This document shows, one piece after another, positions 17,975 through 27,535 of a stretch of 64,000 bases of DNA (position 1 is the stretch's first letter; each line of letters starts with the position of its first letter). Source of the DNA: Pseudomonadota bacterium. GTDB taxonomy: Bacteria > Myxococcota_A > UBA9160 > SZUA-336. The notes under the pieces are model-generated. The model worked only from the letters and a program-made list of their open reading frames with translations. It was not told the origin of the DNA and ran no database searches. The position numbers were made by a program, and so were the translations under genes. The stretch lies in the NCBI GenBank assembly GCA_003247575.1, contig QJZC01000010.1, positions 1 through 64,000 of the forward strand, in the 5' to 3' direction.

Positions 17975-19399
17975 ATGGATGAGCTCAGGACGCGTACGCG
18001 AGTATTGGTCGTCGACGATGACCGGCTGATCCGAGAGATGATCTCGGATGCGCTGGTAGAGGATGGATGTGAGGTCAGCGCGGCCTCCTCTGGTGCGGAG
18101 GCGCTCGAGGTGCTCGCGGGCGAGATCCCGTTCGATGTGGTCGTCACAGATCTCTCGATGCGCGAGATGGATGGCTTGCAGCTTCTCGAGCGGGTCAAGC
18201 GCGAGTATCCGAAGCTCGACGTCATCATCCTGACCGGTTATGCCTCGCTCGAGAGCGCCCTCCAGGCGATGCGCTTGGGAGCGGCGGACTACCTCCGGAA
18301 GCCGATCAAGCAGCTCGAGATCGTCTACTCGGTGCGTCAGACGCGCTTGAGGCGCCGGATCCTGAACGAGAACGAGGCGCTGCGCGGTTGTCTGCAGACC
18401 TTCGAGGCCTCGCGCGTGCTGGCTGCGTGCCTGGACGCAGCCGATGTCCTACCCCTCGCGATGGATCTGATCCTACACATCACGGAGCGCCAACGCGGGG
18501 TCGGACGCCTCCGGCTTGCGCTTCCGCGGCCCGGTGAGGGCACGGTGGTGAGCGGCTTCGATGCCGATGTCGCAACGGTGCTCCGGGAGCAGATCGAGCG
18601 TGGAAAGCTGTTCGATCCCGACTCGATGGTCCCAGAGGAAGGGGGAGACACGGAGCTCTACACTCCGGGGCTTTCTGCCAAGCTCGCGCAGCTGGGCGTA
18701 GAGACGGGTGAAGTGCTCGAGGTTGCGCTCCGCAACGGCCGAGAGGTGATCGGCGGGCTCTGGGTCATGAGCGACGGACGCGACTTCAATCTCGAAGAGA
18801 GGCGTCGCTGCAGTGTCCTGGTCGCACAGACCGAGCTGGCCCTCGCGAATGCCGAGCGCTACCACCAGGCAAGCGAGAAAGCCTTCATCGATGACGTTAC
18901 GGAGCTCTACAATGCCCGCTATCTGCTTTCGGCGCTGGATCGCGAGACCAGCCGTGCCGAGCGCGGTGGTGGAGTGCTGAGCGTTCTCTTCCTCGACCTG
19001 GACCGTTTCAAGCGCGTGAACGATAGCCATGGTCACCTCGTGGGCTCCAGTGTCCTGCGTGAGCTCGGAGTGCAGCTCTCTGACTGCGTGCGCTCCATCG
19101 ATACGCTCGCGCGCTACGGGGGCGACGAGTTCACGATCGTACTGGTCGATACGGATCACCAGGAGGCCACGGAGATCGCTGAACGCATCCGTGAGATCGT
19201 GAACGGCCACGAATTTGGCGGTGCGCACTGCTTGAGGCTCACCGTGAGCATTGGAGTGGCGACCTTTCCCGAGCACGGTCGCACACGCGAGCAGATTCTC
19301 GAGGCCTCGGACCAGGCGATGTATCTCGCGAAGGCGCAGGGGCGCGATCAGGTACGATCGGCCAACGACCTCGACAATCGCCGGCCCGGTGTGTGCTGA
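17975..19399 (+). CDS. response regulator with diguanylate cyclase (GGDEF) domain
   Basis: 474 residues. Residues 10-125 form a receiver domain (VLVVDDDRLIREM, VVVTDLSMREMDG with the phospho-Asp, YLRKPI). A middle region of about 170 residues resembles a degenerate GAF-type sensor, though I cannot assign it firmly. The C-terminal GGDEF domain (about 300-465) has DDVTELYNARY, FLDLDRFKRVND and an intact RYGGDEF active site. The product-inhibition motif RSID lies five residues before GGDEF, as in feedback-regulated cyclases. It should make cyclic di-GMP in response to phosphorylation. No kinase is adjacent. Confidence 0.93.
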   Translation: MDELRTRTRVLVVDDDRLIREMISDALVEDGCEVSAASSGAEALEVLAGEIPFDVVVTDLSMREMDGLQLLERVKREYPKLDVIILTGYASLESALQAMRLGAADYLRKPIKQLEIVYSVRQTRLRRRILNENEALRGCLQTFEASRVLAACLDAADVLPLAMDLILHITERQRGVGRLRLALPRPGEGTVVSGFDADVATVLREQIERGKLFDPDSMVPEEGGDTELYTPGLSAKLAQLGVETGEVLEVALRNGREVIGGLWVMSDGRDFNLEERRRCSVLVAQTELALANAERYHQASEKAFIDDVTELYNARYLLSALDRETSRAERGGGVLSVLFLDLDRFKRVNDSHGHLVGSSVLRELGVQLSDCVRSIDTLARYGGDEFTIVLVDTDHQEATEIAERIREIVNGHEFGGAHCLRLTVSIGVATFPEHGRTREQILEASDQAMYLAKAQGRDQVRSANDLDNRRPGVC

Positions 19400-19436
19400 C
19401 CGGACGGAGCCCCGGGCGCTGGGCTCGGTGCGAGGA

Positions 19437-20552
19437 TCAGCTAGGCGTGAGCGTCTTGCTGGCGACCTTGTCGGTGGAGCGCGGATCCGAAGCGGTATCC
19501 CAGTCGATCGGCTCGTAGGGACGGCCTGCGTAGTTGCACCACACGCCGCGATCGAAGTCGAACAGCTTGCAGGTGCGCGTGGTGGCTAGATACTGGCTCG
19601 GGTGGTACGCCCGCTCGCGCACGATCGAGCCATAGTGCTTGCGCAAGGTCTCCGTAGCGGCGGGAAGTCCGTAAAACGGGATCCGCATGTCGACGTGGTG
19701 GGCTACGTGCAGGAAGATGTTGTGGTAGAAGAAGTTCAGATAGGCGGGGATATGGAGGATCGTCGTTCCCTCCATCTGTCCTGCGAACTTCGTCCACTCG
19801 CGGCGTGAGTGCCACGCGATGTCGTGCGCGATGTGCTGGACGTACACGACGATCCCAATCGAGTAGTTCCAGATCAGGAAGGGAACGCCGAAGACTTTGA
19901 GCCACATCCAGAGCGCACCGCCGATCGCATTCGGGTAGCGCAGGGCCCCCGCCGTCAGCAGGCTCAGGCTCGCGAAGCCGAAAAAGCTACCGACCACCCA
20001 ACGATCGCGTCGGACGTCGGGCTGCATCTTCTCGGGCGGCGTGAAGAGAATCATCCGTTTCCACCAGATGTCCCAGAGGTAGTAGATGCCGCCCCCGATG
20101 CAGGACCACTTCAGCCGGTGAGCCAGCTTCTGGGCCTTGGTCATGGCCCGATACTCGTCCGGCGTGGTCGGATGCCACACGTAGTCCATGACCTCGCGAG
20201 TCGTGTGTCCATGGTGCACGCGATTGTGGCCGTAGCACCAGAGCTCGTAGAGGTGCAGGGTCGGCAGCATGCAGATCTGCCCGACGACGTAGGCGAGTCG
20301 CTTGCTCTTGAACAGTGAGCCGTGCGCTGCATCGTGCCCGAGAATGAAGAGCGCACTGATGCAGAGGCCTGCGAGCAGCCACAGCGGAATGAGCACCAGC
20401 GGGTGATCGAAGGCGACCAAGGCGGCGATCGTCCCTGCGTACAGGGCCAGATCGCGCGCTACGTAGGCCAGCCCCTTCCACGTCGGGTTGTCGTAGCACT
20501 CGGCTGGGAACCGCGAGATCACCGCGGCGAGGGTGCGCTCGTTTTCTAGCAT
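19437..20552 (-). CDS. membrane fatty acid desaturase
   Basis: 371 residues. The three histidine boxes of membrane di-iron desaturases are present: GHDAAHG (about 73-79), HNRVHHGH (about 109-116) and HVAHHVD (about 283-289). Four or so hydrophobic segments (for example [25 protein letters not shown], split by the first box) span the inner membrane. The enzyme would introduce double bonds in acyl chains using electrons from ferredoxin or cytochrome b5-like donors. The start ATG at 20552 lacks an obvious ribosome binding site. It diverges from frmA. Regioselectivity and substrate cannot be predicted; some relatives are hydroxylases. Confidence 0.9.
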   Translation of the reverse strand: MLENERTLAAVISRFPAECYDNPTWKGLAYVARDLALYAGTIAALVAFDHPLVLIPLWLLAGLCISALFILGHDAAHGSLFKSKRLAYVVGQICMLPTLHLYELWCYGHNRVHHGHTTREVMDYVWHPTTPDEYRAMTKAQKLAHRLKWSCIGGGIYYLWDIWWKRMILFTPPEKMQPDVRRDRWVVGSFFGFASLSLLTAGALRYPNAIGGALWMWLKVFGVPFLIWNYSIGIVVYVQHIAHDIAWHSRREWTKFAGQMEGTTILHIPAYLNFFYHNIFLHVAHHVDMRIPFYGLPAATETLRKHYGSIVRERAYHPSQYLATTRTCKLFDFDRGVWCNYAGRPYEPIDWDTASDPRSTDKVASKTLTPS

Positions 20553-20799
20553 GGTTCGAAGGTTAGCCGGAAGCTCCTGGAATCAGAAGCCGCTCGCTTG
20601 TCAAAGTTGCGTAAAAGGCCCGGGACCCCCCAGAATCGTCCCGCCCGGTACGCATTCGCCAGCTGGCTCTGGGGAACCGACCCATGCGCGGGCGCTCGAG
20701 GCGGACGGGCGTGATGCGGCGGCTCGCGCTCCGGCTCTGGATGCGGCAGCGGGCAGCGCGTGGCGCAAGGATTCGGATTCAATTTCAAGGGAGTGCGGC

Positions 20800-21909
20800 A
20801 TGAAGATGCGAGCAGCGGTCAGCTGGGAGGCGGGGAAGCCACTCGAGGTCGAGGAGGTCGATCTCTCGGGCCCGCGTGAGGGTGAGTGCCTGGTCCGCTT
20901 GGCGGCGACGGGGGTCTGTCACACGGACGCCTACACGATGAGTGGCGCCGATCCAGAAGGCCGGTTCCCCGTGGTGTTGGGGCACGAGGGAGCCGGCGTG
21001 GTCGTCGAAGTGGGCCCTGGGGTCCGCTCGGTCGCCGTCGGGGATCACGTGATCCCGCTCTACACGCCCGAGTGCCGAGAATGCAAGTTCTGCCTCTCCG
21101 GCAAGACCAACCTGTGCCAGAAGATTCGGGCCACGCAGGGGCAGGGAGTGATGCCGGATGGGACCAGCCGGCTCTCTGCGCGTGGACAGAGCCTGCTCCA
21201 CTATATGGGCACGTCCACCTTCGCCGAGTACACGATCGTGCCAGAGATTGCGCTGGCGAAGATTCGGAAGGATGCTCCACTCGACAAGGTGTGCTTGCTC
21301 GGCTGCGGTGTCACGACCGGTATCGGCGCCGTGCTCAATACAGCCAAGGTCGAGCCGGGTGCCCAGGTCGCGGTGTTCGGTCTCGGCGGGATCGGGCTGT
21401 CGGTCATCCAGGGAGCGGTCATGGCGGGAGCGGAGCGGATTCTCGCGATCGACACCAACCCCCGGAAGTTCGAGCTCGCACGCCAGCTGGGTGCGACCGA
21501 CACGCTCGACCCGAGTGCGAGCGCCGACATCGTCCAGGAGATCGTGGACCGAACCGACGGCGGCGTCGACTACTCGTTCGAGTGCATCGGGAATCCCGAG
21601 GTCATGGGCCAGGCCTTGGCCTGCGCACACAAGGGCTGGGGGGAGTCGATCATCATCGGTGTCGCGGGCGCCGGACAGGAGATCCACGCGCGGCCGTTCC
21701 TACTCGTGACGGGGCGCACCTGGCGGGGAACTGCGTTCGGCGGCGTGCGCGGGCGCACCGAGCTGCCGCGCTACGTCGATCGCTACATGGCGGGTCGCAT
21801 CAATCTCGACGACATGGTCACCGGGACCCTACCTCTCGAGCAAATCAACGACGCTTTCGATGCGATGCACCGCGGCGATGCGATTCGTACTGTGATCGAT
21901 CTGTCGTGA
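20800..21909 (+). CDS. frmA: class III alcohol dehydrogenase / S-(hydroxymethyl)glutathione dehydrogenase
   Basis: 369 residues, full length. The enzyme oxidises S-hydroxymethylglutathione, the adduct of formaldehyde, and other alcohols with [20 protein letters not shown] and [14 protein letters not shown] give the catalytic zinc ligands; [17 protein letters not shown] is the structural zinc site; [16 protein letters not shown] is the NAD fold. The segment [17 protein letters not shown] is diagnostic of class III. The ATG is preceded by AAGGGAG at good spacing. It stands alone and convergent with glycyl-tRNA synthetase, four bases apart. A role in formaldehyde detoxification is inferred; no S-formylglutathione hydrolase gene is adjacent. 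Confidence 0.93.
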   Translation: MKMRAAVSWEAGKPLEVEEVDLSGPREGECLVRLAATGVCHTDAYTMSGADPEGRFPVVLGHEGAGVVVEVGPGVRSVAVGDHVIPLYTPECRECKFCLSGKTNLCQKIRATQGQGVMPDGTSRLSARGQSLLHYMGTSTFAEYTIVPEIALAKIRKDAPLDKVCLLGCGVTTGIGAVLNTAKVEPGAQVAVFGLGGIGLSVIQGAVMAGAERILAIDTNPRKFELARQLGATDTLDPSASADIVQEIVDRTDGGVDYSFECIGNPEVMGQALACAHKGWGESIIIGVAGAGQEIHARPFLLVTGRTWRGTAFGGVRGRTELPRYVDRYMAGRINLDDMVTGTLPLEQINDAFDAMHRGDAIRTVIDLS

Positions 21910-21913
21910 GGCG

Positions 21914-23224
21914 TCAGAAGCCGAGCACGCGCTCGGTCAGGTAGGTCGCGACACTGTCGAGTGGGAGGCGCACCTGCTCCATGGAGTCGCGCTCGCGGAT
22001 CGTGACTTGCTTGTCCGTTTCCGACTCGAAGTCGTAGGTTACACAATACGGTGTTCCAATTTCATCCTGGCGGCGATAGCGTTTCCCGATTGCGCCGGTT
22101 ACGTCGAAGTCGGTGTTGAAGCGCCGGCGCAGGTCGGTCGCGAGCTTCTTCGCCGGCTCAGCGAGCTTCTTGGAGATGGGCAGCACGGCCGCCTTGATCG
22201 GTGCGATGCTGGCCGCGAGGCCGAGCACGGTACGCGTATCGCCGCGGACCTCCTCCTCGCGATAGGCGTCGCAGAGTAATGCGAGCATGCAGCGATCGAC
22301 TCCGATCGACGTCTCGACCACGAACGGCGTGTAGCGTTCCTTGGATTCGGGATCGGTGTAGGAAAGATCCTTGCCCGAGTGCTCCGAGTGCGAGCGTAGG
22401 TCATGGTCCGAGCGGTGGTGGATTCCCTCGAGCTCCTGCCATCCGAACGGGAACTGGAACTCGATGTCGTAGGCGACCTTCGCGTAGTGGGCGAGCTCGT
22501 CATCGGAGTGCTCGTGCCAGCGCAGGCTCTCGGAGCGCAGGCCCACGTCTCGTAGCCAGCCGAACCGATACTCGCGGAAGTGCTCGAACCACTCCATCGC
22601 CGCATCGGGCGGCACGAAGAACTGCATCTCCATCTGCTCGAACTCGCGCGACCGAAAGATGAAGTTCCGTGGAGTGATCTCGTTGCGGAACGCCTTGCCG
22701 ATCTGGGCGATCCCGAAGGGCGGAGACTGGCGGCTGGACTGCATTACGCGCCGAAAGTCCAGGAAGATCGACTGACAGGTCTCTGGCCGCAGGTACGCCA
22801 GGGTAGAGTGATCCTCGGAGGCCCCGATCTGTGTCTGTAGCATCAGGTTGAACGCGCGCGGTTCGGTGAGGGGACACTCGCTCAGCGGACGCTTCTTGTG
22901 CTCGGTGCACACCTCTCCCGCGATCTGGTCCGCACGGAAGCGGCGCTTGCACTCCCGGCAATCCACCATCGGGTCGTTGAAGTTCGCGACGTGTCCGCTC
23001 GCGATCCACGTCTGCGGGTTTGCGATGATGGACGAGTCGAGCCCCACCACGTCCTCGCGCTCGCGCACCATCCGCTGCCACCACGCCTGCTTGAGGTTGG
23101 TGCGGAGCTCGCATCCGAGCGGGCCGTAGTCCCAGAAGCCGTTGAGGCCCCCGTAGATCTCGCTCGAGGGGTAGATGAAGCCCCGATGGGCACACAGCGC
23201 GACCAATTTGTCCATTATGCTCAT
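21914..23224 (-). CDS. glyQS: glycyl-tRNA synthetase, homodimeric type
   Basis: 436 residues. It charges tRNA-Gly with glycine. It is the eukaryotic/archaeal-like single-chain class II enzyme and not the alpha2-beta2 bacterial form: GLNGFWDYGPLGCELR, class II motif 2 FRNEITPRNFIFRSREFEQMEM, and motif 3 SIGVDRCMLALL followed by the anticodon-binding domain. A Cys set (CREC about 85-88, a later Cys and a His) may bind zinc. ATG 23224 (MSIMDK) was chosen, with ATG 23215 an alternative; the frame runs a little further upstream. It follows rsmE by 82 bases on the same strand. Confidence 0.95.
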   Translation of the reverse strand: MSIMDKLVALCAHRGFIYPSSEIYGGLNGFWDYGPLGCELRTNLKQAWWQRMVREREDVVGLDSSIIANPQTWIASGHVANFNDPMVDCRECKRRFRADQIAGEVCTEHKKRPLSECPLTEPRAFNLMLQTQIGASEDHSTLAYLRPETCQSIFLDFRRVMQSSRQSPPFGIAQIGKAFRNEITPRNFIFRSREFEQMEMQFFVPPDAAMEWFEHFREYRFGWLRDVGLRSESLRWHEHSDDELAHYAKVAYDIEFQFPFGWQELEGIHHRSDHDLRSHSEHSGKDLSYTDPESKERYTPFVVETSIGVDRCMLALLCDAYREEEVRGDTRTVLGLAASIAPIKAAVLPISKKLAEPAKKLATDLRRRFNTDFDVTGAIGKRYRRQDEIGTPYCVTYDFESETDKQVTIRERDSMEQVRLPLDSVATYLTERVLGF

Positions 23225-23306
23225 GCGGCGCCGAGTATCCGGGCCCCCCGGAGTCGTGTCAATCATGGCTCCGCCGCTCTCCGTCGGAGCGCAGCGAGCC
23301 CTGGCT

Positions 23307-24014
23307 TCATCCCAAGCGTGCCAGCAGCGCGACGACCGCCGTGTCTACGGTCAGGGGACGGTTCCCGAGCGATACCCGTTCCACCCCGATCTCTTCGAGT
23401 CGCTCCAGCTCGCCAGCCTGAAAACCGCCCTCGGGCCCCACGACCACGACCGCGGGGTGGCCCAGGTCCACTGGGCAAGGGGTCTCCGCCCCGGGGTGCC
23501 CCACGACGCCGCGGGCTTCCTGGAGCCAGCTCGGGAGTCGCCCGCTCAGGAACCGGGAGAAGCGCGGCTCCAGCCACACCACCGGCAGGATGGTGTCGCG
23601 CGCTTGTTCCAGTCCCAGCTCCAGCTGCTCCTGGATCTTCGCCGCGTCGAGCTGCGTGCTCTGCCAGAAGCTGCGCTCCACCCGCGCGCTCCCGATGAGC
23701 GCGATCTCCTTGATGCCGAAGCAGGCCGCTGCCCGTAGGATCCTCCGCAGCGCAGGCGGCCGCGGGAGCGCGAGCGCGAGCTTGTGAAGTGCTGGCGGGG
23801 GCGGCGGGGCGGTCAGCCGGACTCGGAGCTCGACTCGGCCTGCGTCGAGCGAAACGATCCGGCCCATGCCGGTGTCCCCGCCGAGGCGGCCCACGCGAAT
23901 CTCTTCACCTGGCTGCGCGCGCAACACCTTTCGGATATGCCGCGCGCGCCGGCCCTCGAGACGCACTGCGTCATCGCTCCGGAAGTCGTCGTCGTGTAAC
24001 AGGATCAGGTTCAT
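23307..24014 (-). CDS. rsmE: 16S rRNA (uracil-1498-N3)-methyltransferase RsmE
   Basis: 235 residues. RsmE methylates U1498 of 16S rRNA using SAM and belongs to the SPOUT superfamily with a trefoil knot. The N-terminal PUA-like part contains RRARHIRKVLRAQPGEEI; the knot motifs VVVGPEGGFQAGELE and SLGNRPLTVDTAV are near the C-terminus. A proline run (APPPPPALHK) lies at about 68-77. The length is normal. It is probably transcribed with glycyl-tRNA synthetase, a translation-related pairing, and shares an intergenic region with the divergent cfa gene. Confidence 0.93.
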   Translation of the reverse strand: MNLILLHDDDFRSDDAVRLEGRRARHIRKVLRAQPGEEIRVGRLGGDTGMGRIVSLDAGRVELRVRLTAPPPPPALHKLALALPRPPALRRILRAAACFGIKEIALIGSARVERSFWQSTQLDAAKIQEQLELGLEQARDTILPVVWLEPRFSRFLSGRLPSWLQEARGVVGHPGAETPCPVDLGHPAVVVVGPEGGFQAGELERLEEIGVERVSLGNRPLTVDTAVVALLARLG

Positions 24015-24347
24015 GCGGCCCTTCGCTGCGGCGGCTCTTCAGTGGGTAGATCTTTGTATTGTCTATCGTTTTTTGGCGGCTGCGCCTCGGCGAGCTTGCG
24101 CGTCGAGGCGCAGCCGTGAAAGAATCCTGCCGCTTATCCACCGGTAGTACCATTCGCAAGTCCGTGCCAAGCTCGTGCTGGAGCCGTGCCGTGTGGCTGC
24201 TGTCCGTGGTCTCGGTGCATGGCGATGGCTGTGGGATCTGACTGTGGGATCTGAGGTCCGAGGATCTGAGATCCGAAGACGTGAAAATTGAGGAATCGGG
24301 ATCTGTTGGAGATCTGACCGGGTGTGCCGGTCTTCAAGGAGAGACGC
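24015..24347. promoter_or_regulatory. divergent intergenic region of rsmE and cfa with hairpin and short repeats
   Basis: 333 bases with no supported gene. The interval 24045-24075 is AT-rich (TTTGTATTGTC and CGTTTTTT) and may hold a promoter. A long hairpin lies at 24077-24116, and between 24233 and 24320 the word GGATCTGA or a close variant recurs about five times. No -35/-10 assignment is safe. Confidence 0.45.
24077..24116. repeat. perfect 13-base inverted repeat (hairpin) upstream of rsmE and cfa
   Basis: CGGCTGCGCCTCG at 24077-24089 pairs perfectly with CGAGGCGCAGCCG at 24104-24116; three more pairs, including one G-U, can extend the stem inward. The T run lies before the hairpin on the plus strand, so it does not have the layout of an intrinsic terminator in either direction. 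Confidence 0.7.
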
Positions 24348-25781
24348 ATGCGGGTAGTCGGCGCTTCCCATTCGACACTGCCAGAGACACCAGAACCGGT
24401 CGTAGGGCCCGGAGCGGCGGCCTCTGTTGGTTCGCCCGGGGATTCCGGGCACTCGCACAGCCAAGTGGCGGCGGCAGAGCTCGTGCAGTCGGATCGGCTG
24501 CCGGGGCAGCCGAGGCTGGATGGGGCGATGAAGGGCGGCGCCGTGCAGGCGAGTTGGGGTGCGCGCTTCGATCGGTGGCTCGAACAGCGGGTGCTGAGCT
24601 CGCTGGCTGGCTGGTCCGAGGGGCAGCTCCTGGTTCATTTGCCCGACGGCAGCCGGCACTACTTCGGCGATGACCCGACGGACCAGGCCGAGATCCACAT
24701 CCGCAGCATGAGTTTCTACCGGCGCATCGTGTTCGGTGCGGACATCGGCATCGGCGAGGCGTACATGGCCGGAGAGTGGTCGTCTCCGGATCTACCGCAC
24801 CTCATCGTGGCCTTCATGCGCAATCGCGATCGGATGTCGCTCGATACGCAAGGTCTGATTGCGTGGCCTCTGCGGACAATCAACTGGTTCCTGCATCGGT
24901 TGGAGAGGAACACCGAAGCCGGTAGTGAGCGCAACATTCATGCTCACTACGATCTCGGGAACAGGTTCTATGAACTCTTCCTGGACCCGACCATGGCCTA
25001 TTCGTCCGGGGTGTTCTCGACGGAGGCGGCGTCGCTCGAAGAGGCGCAGCTGCACAAGTACCGCATGGTGTGCGAGAAGCTCGAGCTCGGGCCGGACGAT
25101 CATCTGCTCGAGATTGGGAGTGGCTGGGGTGGGCTGGCGACGCACGTCGCACGCGAGACGGGCTGCCGGGTCACCACCATCACGATCTCGAAGGAGCAGC
25201 TGGAAGGAGCGCGGGCTCGCGTGCGCGAGGCCGGGCTCGAGGACCGGATCGAGGTGAAGTACTGCGACTACCGCCGCATCGAGGGGCAGTTCGACAAGGT
25301 GGTCTCGATCGAGATGCTGGAGGCGGTCGGTCAGGAGTATTGGGATACGTTCTTCTCCAAGATCGACTCCGTGCTCACCGATGCCGGCAAGGCCCTGATC
25401 CAGGTGATTTGCGTGCCGGATCTCCGCTTTGCTTCCTATGGCCCCGCGAGCGACTGGATTCGCAAGTACATCTTTCCAGGTGGGCGGCTCCCGTCGGTAT
25501 TCGAGCTCCAGCGCTCCGTGCGCCGTTCGACGTTCCTCGAGATGACGGATCTGGAAGAGATCGGGCTGCACTATGCGCCGACTCTGCGCATCTGGCGCGA
25601 GCGGTTCTTCAAGAACGCGGAGCGCGTGCGCAGCCTGGGCTTCTCGGACTCGTTCGTGCGGATGTGGGACTTCTACCTGGCGAGCTGCGAAGCGAGCTTT
25701 GCGAGCGAATGGAACCGCAACATCCACCTGTTGCTGAGTCGTCCGCGCAGCCGCAGCTTCTGCCGGCTTACTGGGGCCTGA
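24348..25781 (+). CDS. cfa: cyclopropane-fatty-acyl-phospholipid synthase
   Basis: 477 residues. Cfa transfers a methylene group from SAM to unsaturated acyl chains of membrane phospholipids. After about 60 unconserved Pro/Gly/Ser-rich residues comes the family N-terminal domain (FGADIGIGEAYMAGEWSS), ERNIHAHYDLGNRFYELFLD, the SAM motif HLLEIGSGWGGLATHVA and VSIEMLEAVG. The ATG at 24348 has AAGGAG six bases upstream and is preferred to the GTG at 24324. It is monocistronic and convergent with the M19 dipeptidase. The long low-complexity N-terminus is unusual; an internal start near residue 60 is possible but has weaker signals. Confidence 0.93.
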   Translation: MRVVGASHSTLPETPEPVVGPGAAASVGSPGDSGHSHSQVAAAELVQSDRLPGQPRLDGAMKGGAVQASWGARFDRWLEQRVLSSLAGWSEGQLLVHLPDGSRHYFGDDPTDQAEIHIRSMSFYRRIVFGADIGIGEAYMAGEWSSPDLPHLIVAFMRNRDRMSLDTQGLIAWPLRTINWFLHRLERNTEAGSERNIHAHYDLGNRFYELFLDPTMAYSSGVFSTEAASLEEAQLHKYRMVCEKLELGPDDHLLEIGSGWGGLATHVARETGCRVTTITISKEQLEGARARVREAGLEDRIEVKYCDYRRIEGQFDKVVSIEMLEAVGQEYWDTFFSKIDSVLTDAGKALIQVICVPDLRFASYGPASDWIRKYIFPGGRLPSVFELQRSVRRSTFLEMTDLEEIGLHYAPTLRIWRERFFKNAERVRSLGFSDSFVRMWDFYLASCEASFASEWNRNIHLLLSRPRSRSFCRLTGA

Positions 25782-25806
25782 GCCGCTAGCAGGTCCAGGC
25801 CCTCGC

Positions 25807-27171
25807 CTAGTCCCGCGCCGGACTCGCGTTTCGGGCGAGCTCCGAGGTGCGTCCGGCGCGCGGCCGCCGTGCTCGTGCCTGGGTGCGCGCGGTCGCGGCG
25901 ATCTCCTTCGCGACGTCCTCAGCTCTCGCCAGCACGCGCAACAGGTTCTCTCCCAGGATCTTGCGTACGGTTTCCTCCGAGTGGCCTCGATTCAGCAGCG
26001 CCTGGGTCAGCCGCGGCAGCTGACTGACGTCCTCCATTCCGCGCGGTAGGCTCGGTACGCCATCCCAGTCGCCGCCGATGCCGACGTGATCTGCGCCTGC
26101 GACCTCGATCGCGTGGTCGAAGTGATCGAGTAGGACAGATAGGGGCGCCTGCGGGTAGGGTTTCTCGAGGCGCAGCTGGCGACGCGCTCGGCGGCGAGCA
26201 AACTCGTCCTCTGGGTACCGTTGCTCGATCAGGGCGATGTCCTCCGACAGACTGGCTCGATGGGCCTTGGTGCTGTCCGCGGCCCGCTCGTCGATATACG
26301 CGGGGTAGAAGTTCAGCATGACCACGCCGCCGTTCTGGGCGAGTGCGCGCAGCATCGCGTCGGTCATGTTGCGCGGGTGATTCGCCACTGCGCGACACGA
26401 GGAGTGCGAGGCAATCACCGGTGCGCGGCTGACCTCGATCGCATCGAAGAAGGTCTGGTCGGAGACGTGCGAGACATCGACCAGCATGCCGAGTCGGTTC
26501 ATCTCCCGAACGACCTGCCGGCCGAATGACGTGAGGCCTCCATGGAGTGGCTCGAGCGCCTCCTCGGTCCCCGAGGAATCCGCCCATTCGGTATGGAACG
26601 AGTGAGTGAGCGTCATGTATCGGACGCCGAGTCGGTAGAACGTGCGCAGGGCGGCGAGCCTTCCTTCGATGATGTGCCCGCCCTCGACGCCCATGAGGCT
26701 GGCCACCTTTCCGGAGCCTACTGCCGAGCGGATGCTGGCTACGGAGCCCGCGAGCGCGAGGTCGTCCGGGAAGCGTCGAACCAGCTCGTGGACGGCGTCG
26801 ATGCGCTCGATGGCCTCACGAATCGCGCGCCCGTCGCCCTCGAGCGCACCCATGTAGATCGACCAGAACTGTACATCCAGGCCGCCCTCGCGGATGCGGG
26901 GAAGGTCCATGTGTGTGTCGTCGTGGCGCTCGTCGAAGCGCCAGCTCGGGTCCTGAAACAGTGGCGTGGTATCCGAGTGACCGTCGACGACGATCGCGTC
27001 GAAGTGCAGCCGGCTTGCGGCCTCGCTGACTTCGGGTGGCTCACGTAGCGGGCCATCCGCGCGGGTCCCGCTGCCTGGGCCTAGAGAGGCCAGTAGGCAC
27101 AGGGGCACCGCGAGCGTCAGTCTGTGCCGCCGGGGCGCGGTTCGGAAGGGTCGGGCGGGGACGTGCTGCAT
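25807..27171 (-). CDS. membrane dipeptidase family (M19) peptidase, exported
   Basis: 454 residues. M19 enzymes hydrolyse dipeptides with a two-zinc site. The zinc-binding VDGHSDT follows the signal sequence (RLTLAVPLCLLASLGPGSGTRA), and VEGGHII (bridging Glu), the His of TLTHSFH, and VIASHSSCRAV complete the site; GADHVGIGGDWDG is also typical. The ATG at 27171 has AGGAGAG nine bases upstream; 25 codons further upstream lack similarity. The Ala/Arg-rich C-terminal 35 residues are unconserved. The protein is likely periplasmic. It is convergent with cfa. Peptide specificity is unknown. Confidence 0.92.
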   Translation of the reverse strand: MQHVPARPFRTAPRRHRLTLAVPLCLLASLGPGSGTRADGPLREPPEVSEAASRLHFDAIVVDGHSDTTPLFQDPSWRFDERHDDTHMDLPRIREGGLDVQFWSIYMGALEGDGRAIREAIERIDAVHELVRRFPDDLALAGSVASIRSAVGSGKVASLMGVEGGHIIEGRLAALRTFYRLGVRYMTLTHSFHTEWADSSGTEEALEPLHGGLTSFGRQVVREMNRLGMLVDVSHVSDQTFFDAIEVSRAPVIASHSSCRAVANHPRNMTDAMLRALAQNGGVVMLNFYPAYIDERAADSTKAHRASLSEDIALIEQRYPEDEFARRRARRQLRLEKPYPQAPLSVLLDHFDHAIEVAGADHVGIGGDWDGVPSLPRGMEDVSQLPRLTQALLNRGHSEETVRKILGENLLRVLARAEDVAKEIAATARTQARARRPRAGRTSELARNASPARD

Positions 27172-27535
27172 CGTGTGCGACTCTCCTGACGGTCTAGTCA
27201 TGCGCAAGGGGCCACCTAGCCTGCGCGCTTCGTCTCGCGATCGCAATGCTCGCCCGGGGCATCGCGGGCGCCCGTGCGAGCCCCGTCAGATGTGCAGATT
27301 CGTGCCGGGAAGGGCGAATTCGGCGGGGAGTTCCGTTCTCCGGTTGACCTCGGCCCGACCAGGGTGCACTCTCCGGCGCCGAGTGCGCATATTGTCGCGT
27401 GTAGCCCTCAGGTTCAGTTGAGGTGTGTGTGCGATCGGCGTACTCTCAAGATCTTCGACCTGAGCGGGTGCGGTTCTTGGGCCACGGTAGACTCGCGAAC
27501 CCCCGCCACTAGCAGAAGCGGGATCAAGCAAGCGG
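27172..27535. promoter_or_regulatory. intergenic region upstream of korAB
   Basis: 364 bases between the divergent dipeptidase and korA. Small frames occur but have no ribosome binding site or recognisable product. The promoter of korAB must lie here; I see no convincing sigma-70 pair, repeat or riboswitch. Confidence 0.4.

Noticed and set aside
19552..20552. Possible tRNA T-loop word GGTTCGAA near 20555
   Set aside because: No cloverleaf could be folded around it, and it lies in the desaturase leader.
24077..24116. Hairpin taken as a terminator
   Set aside because: The T run is on the wrong side; no rho-independent layout in either direction and it lies upstream of both genes.
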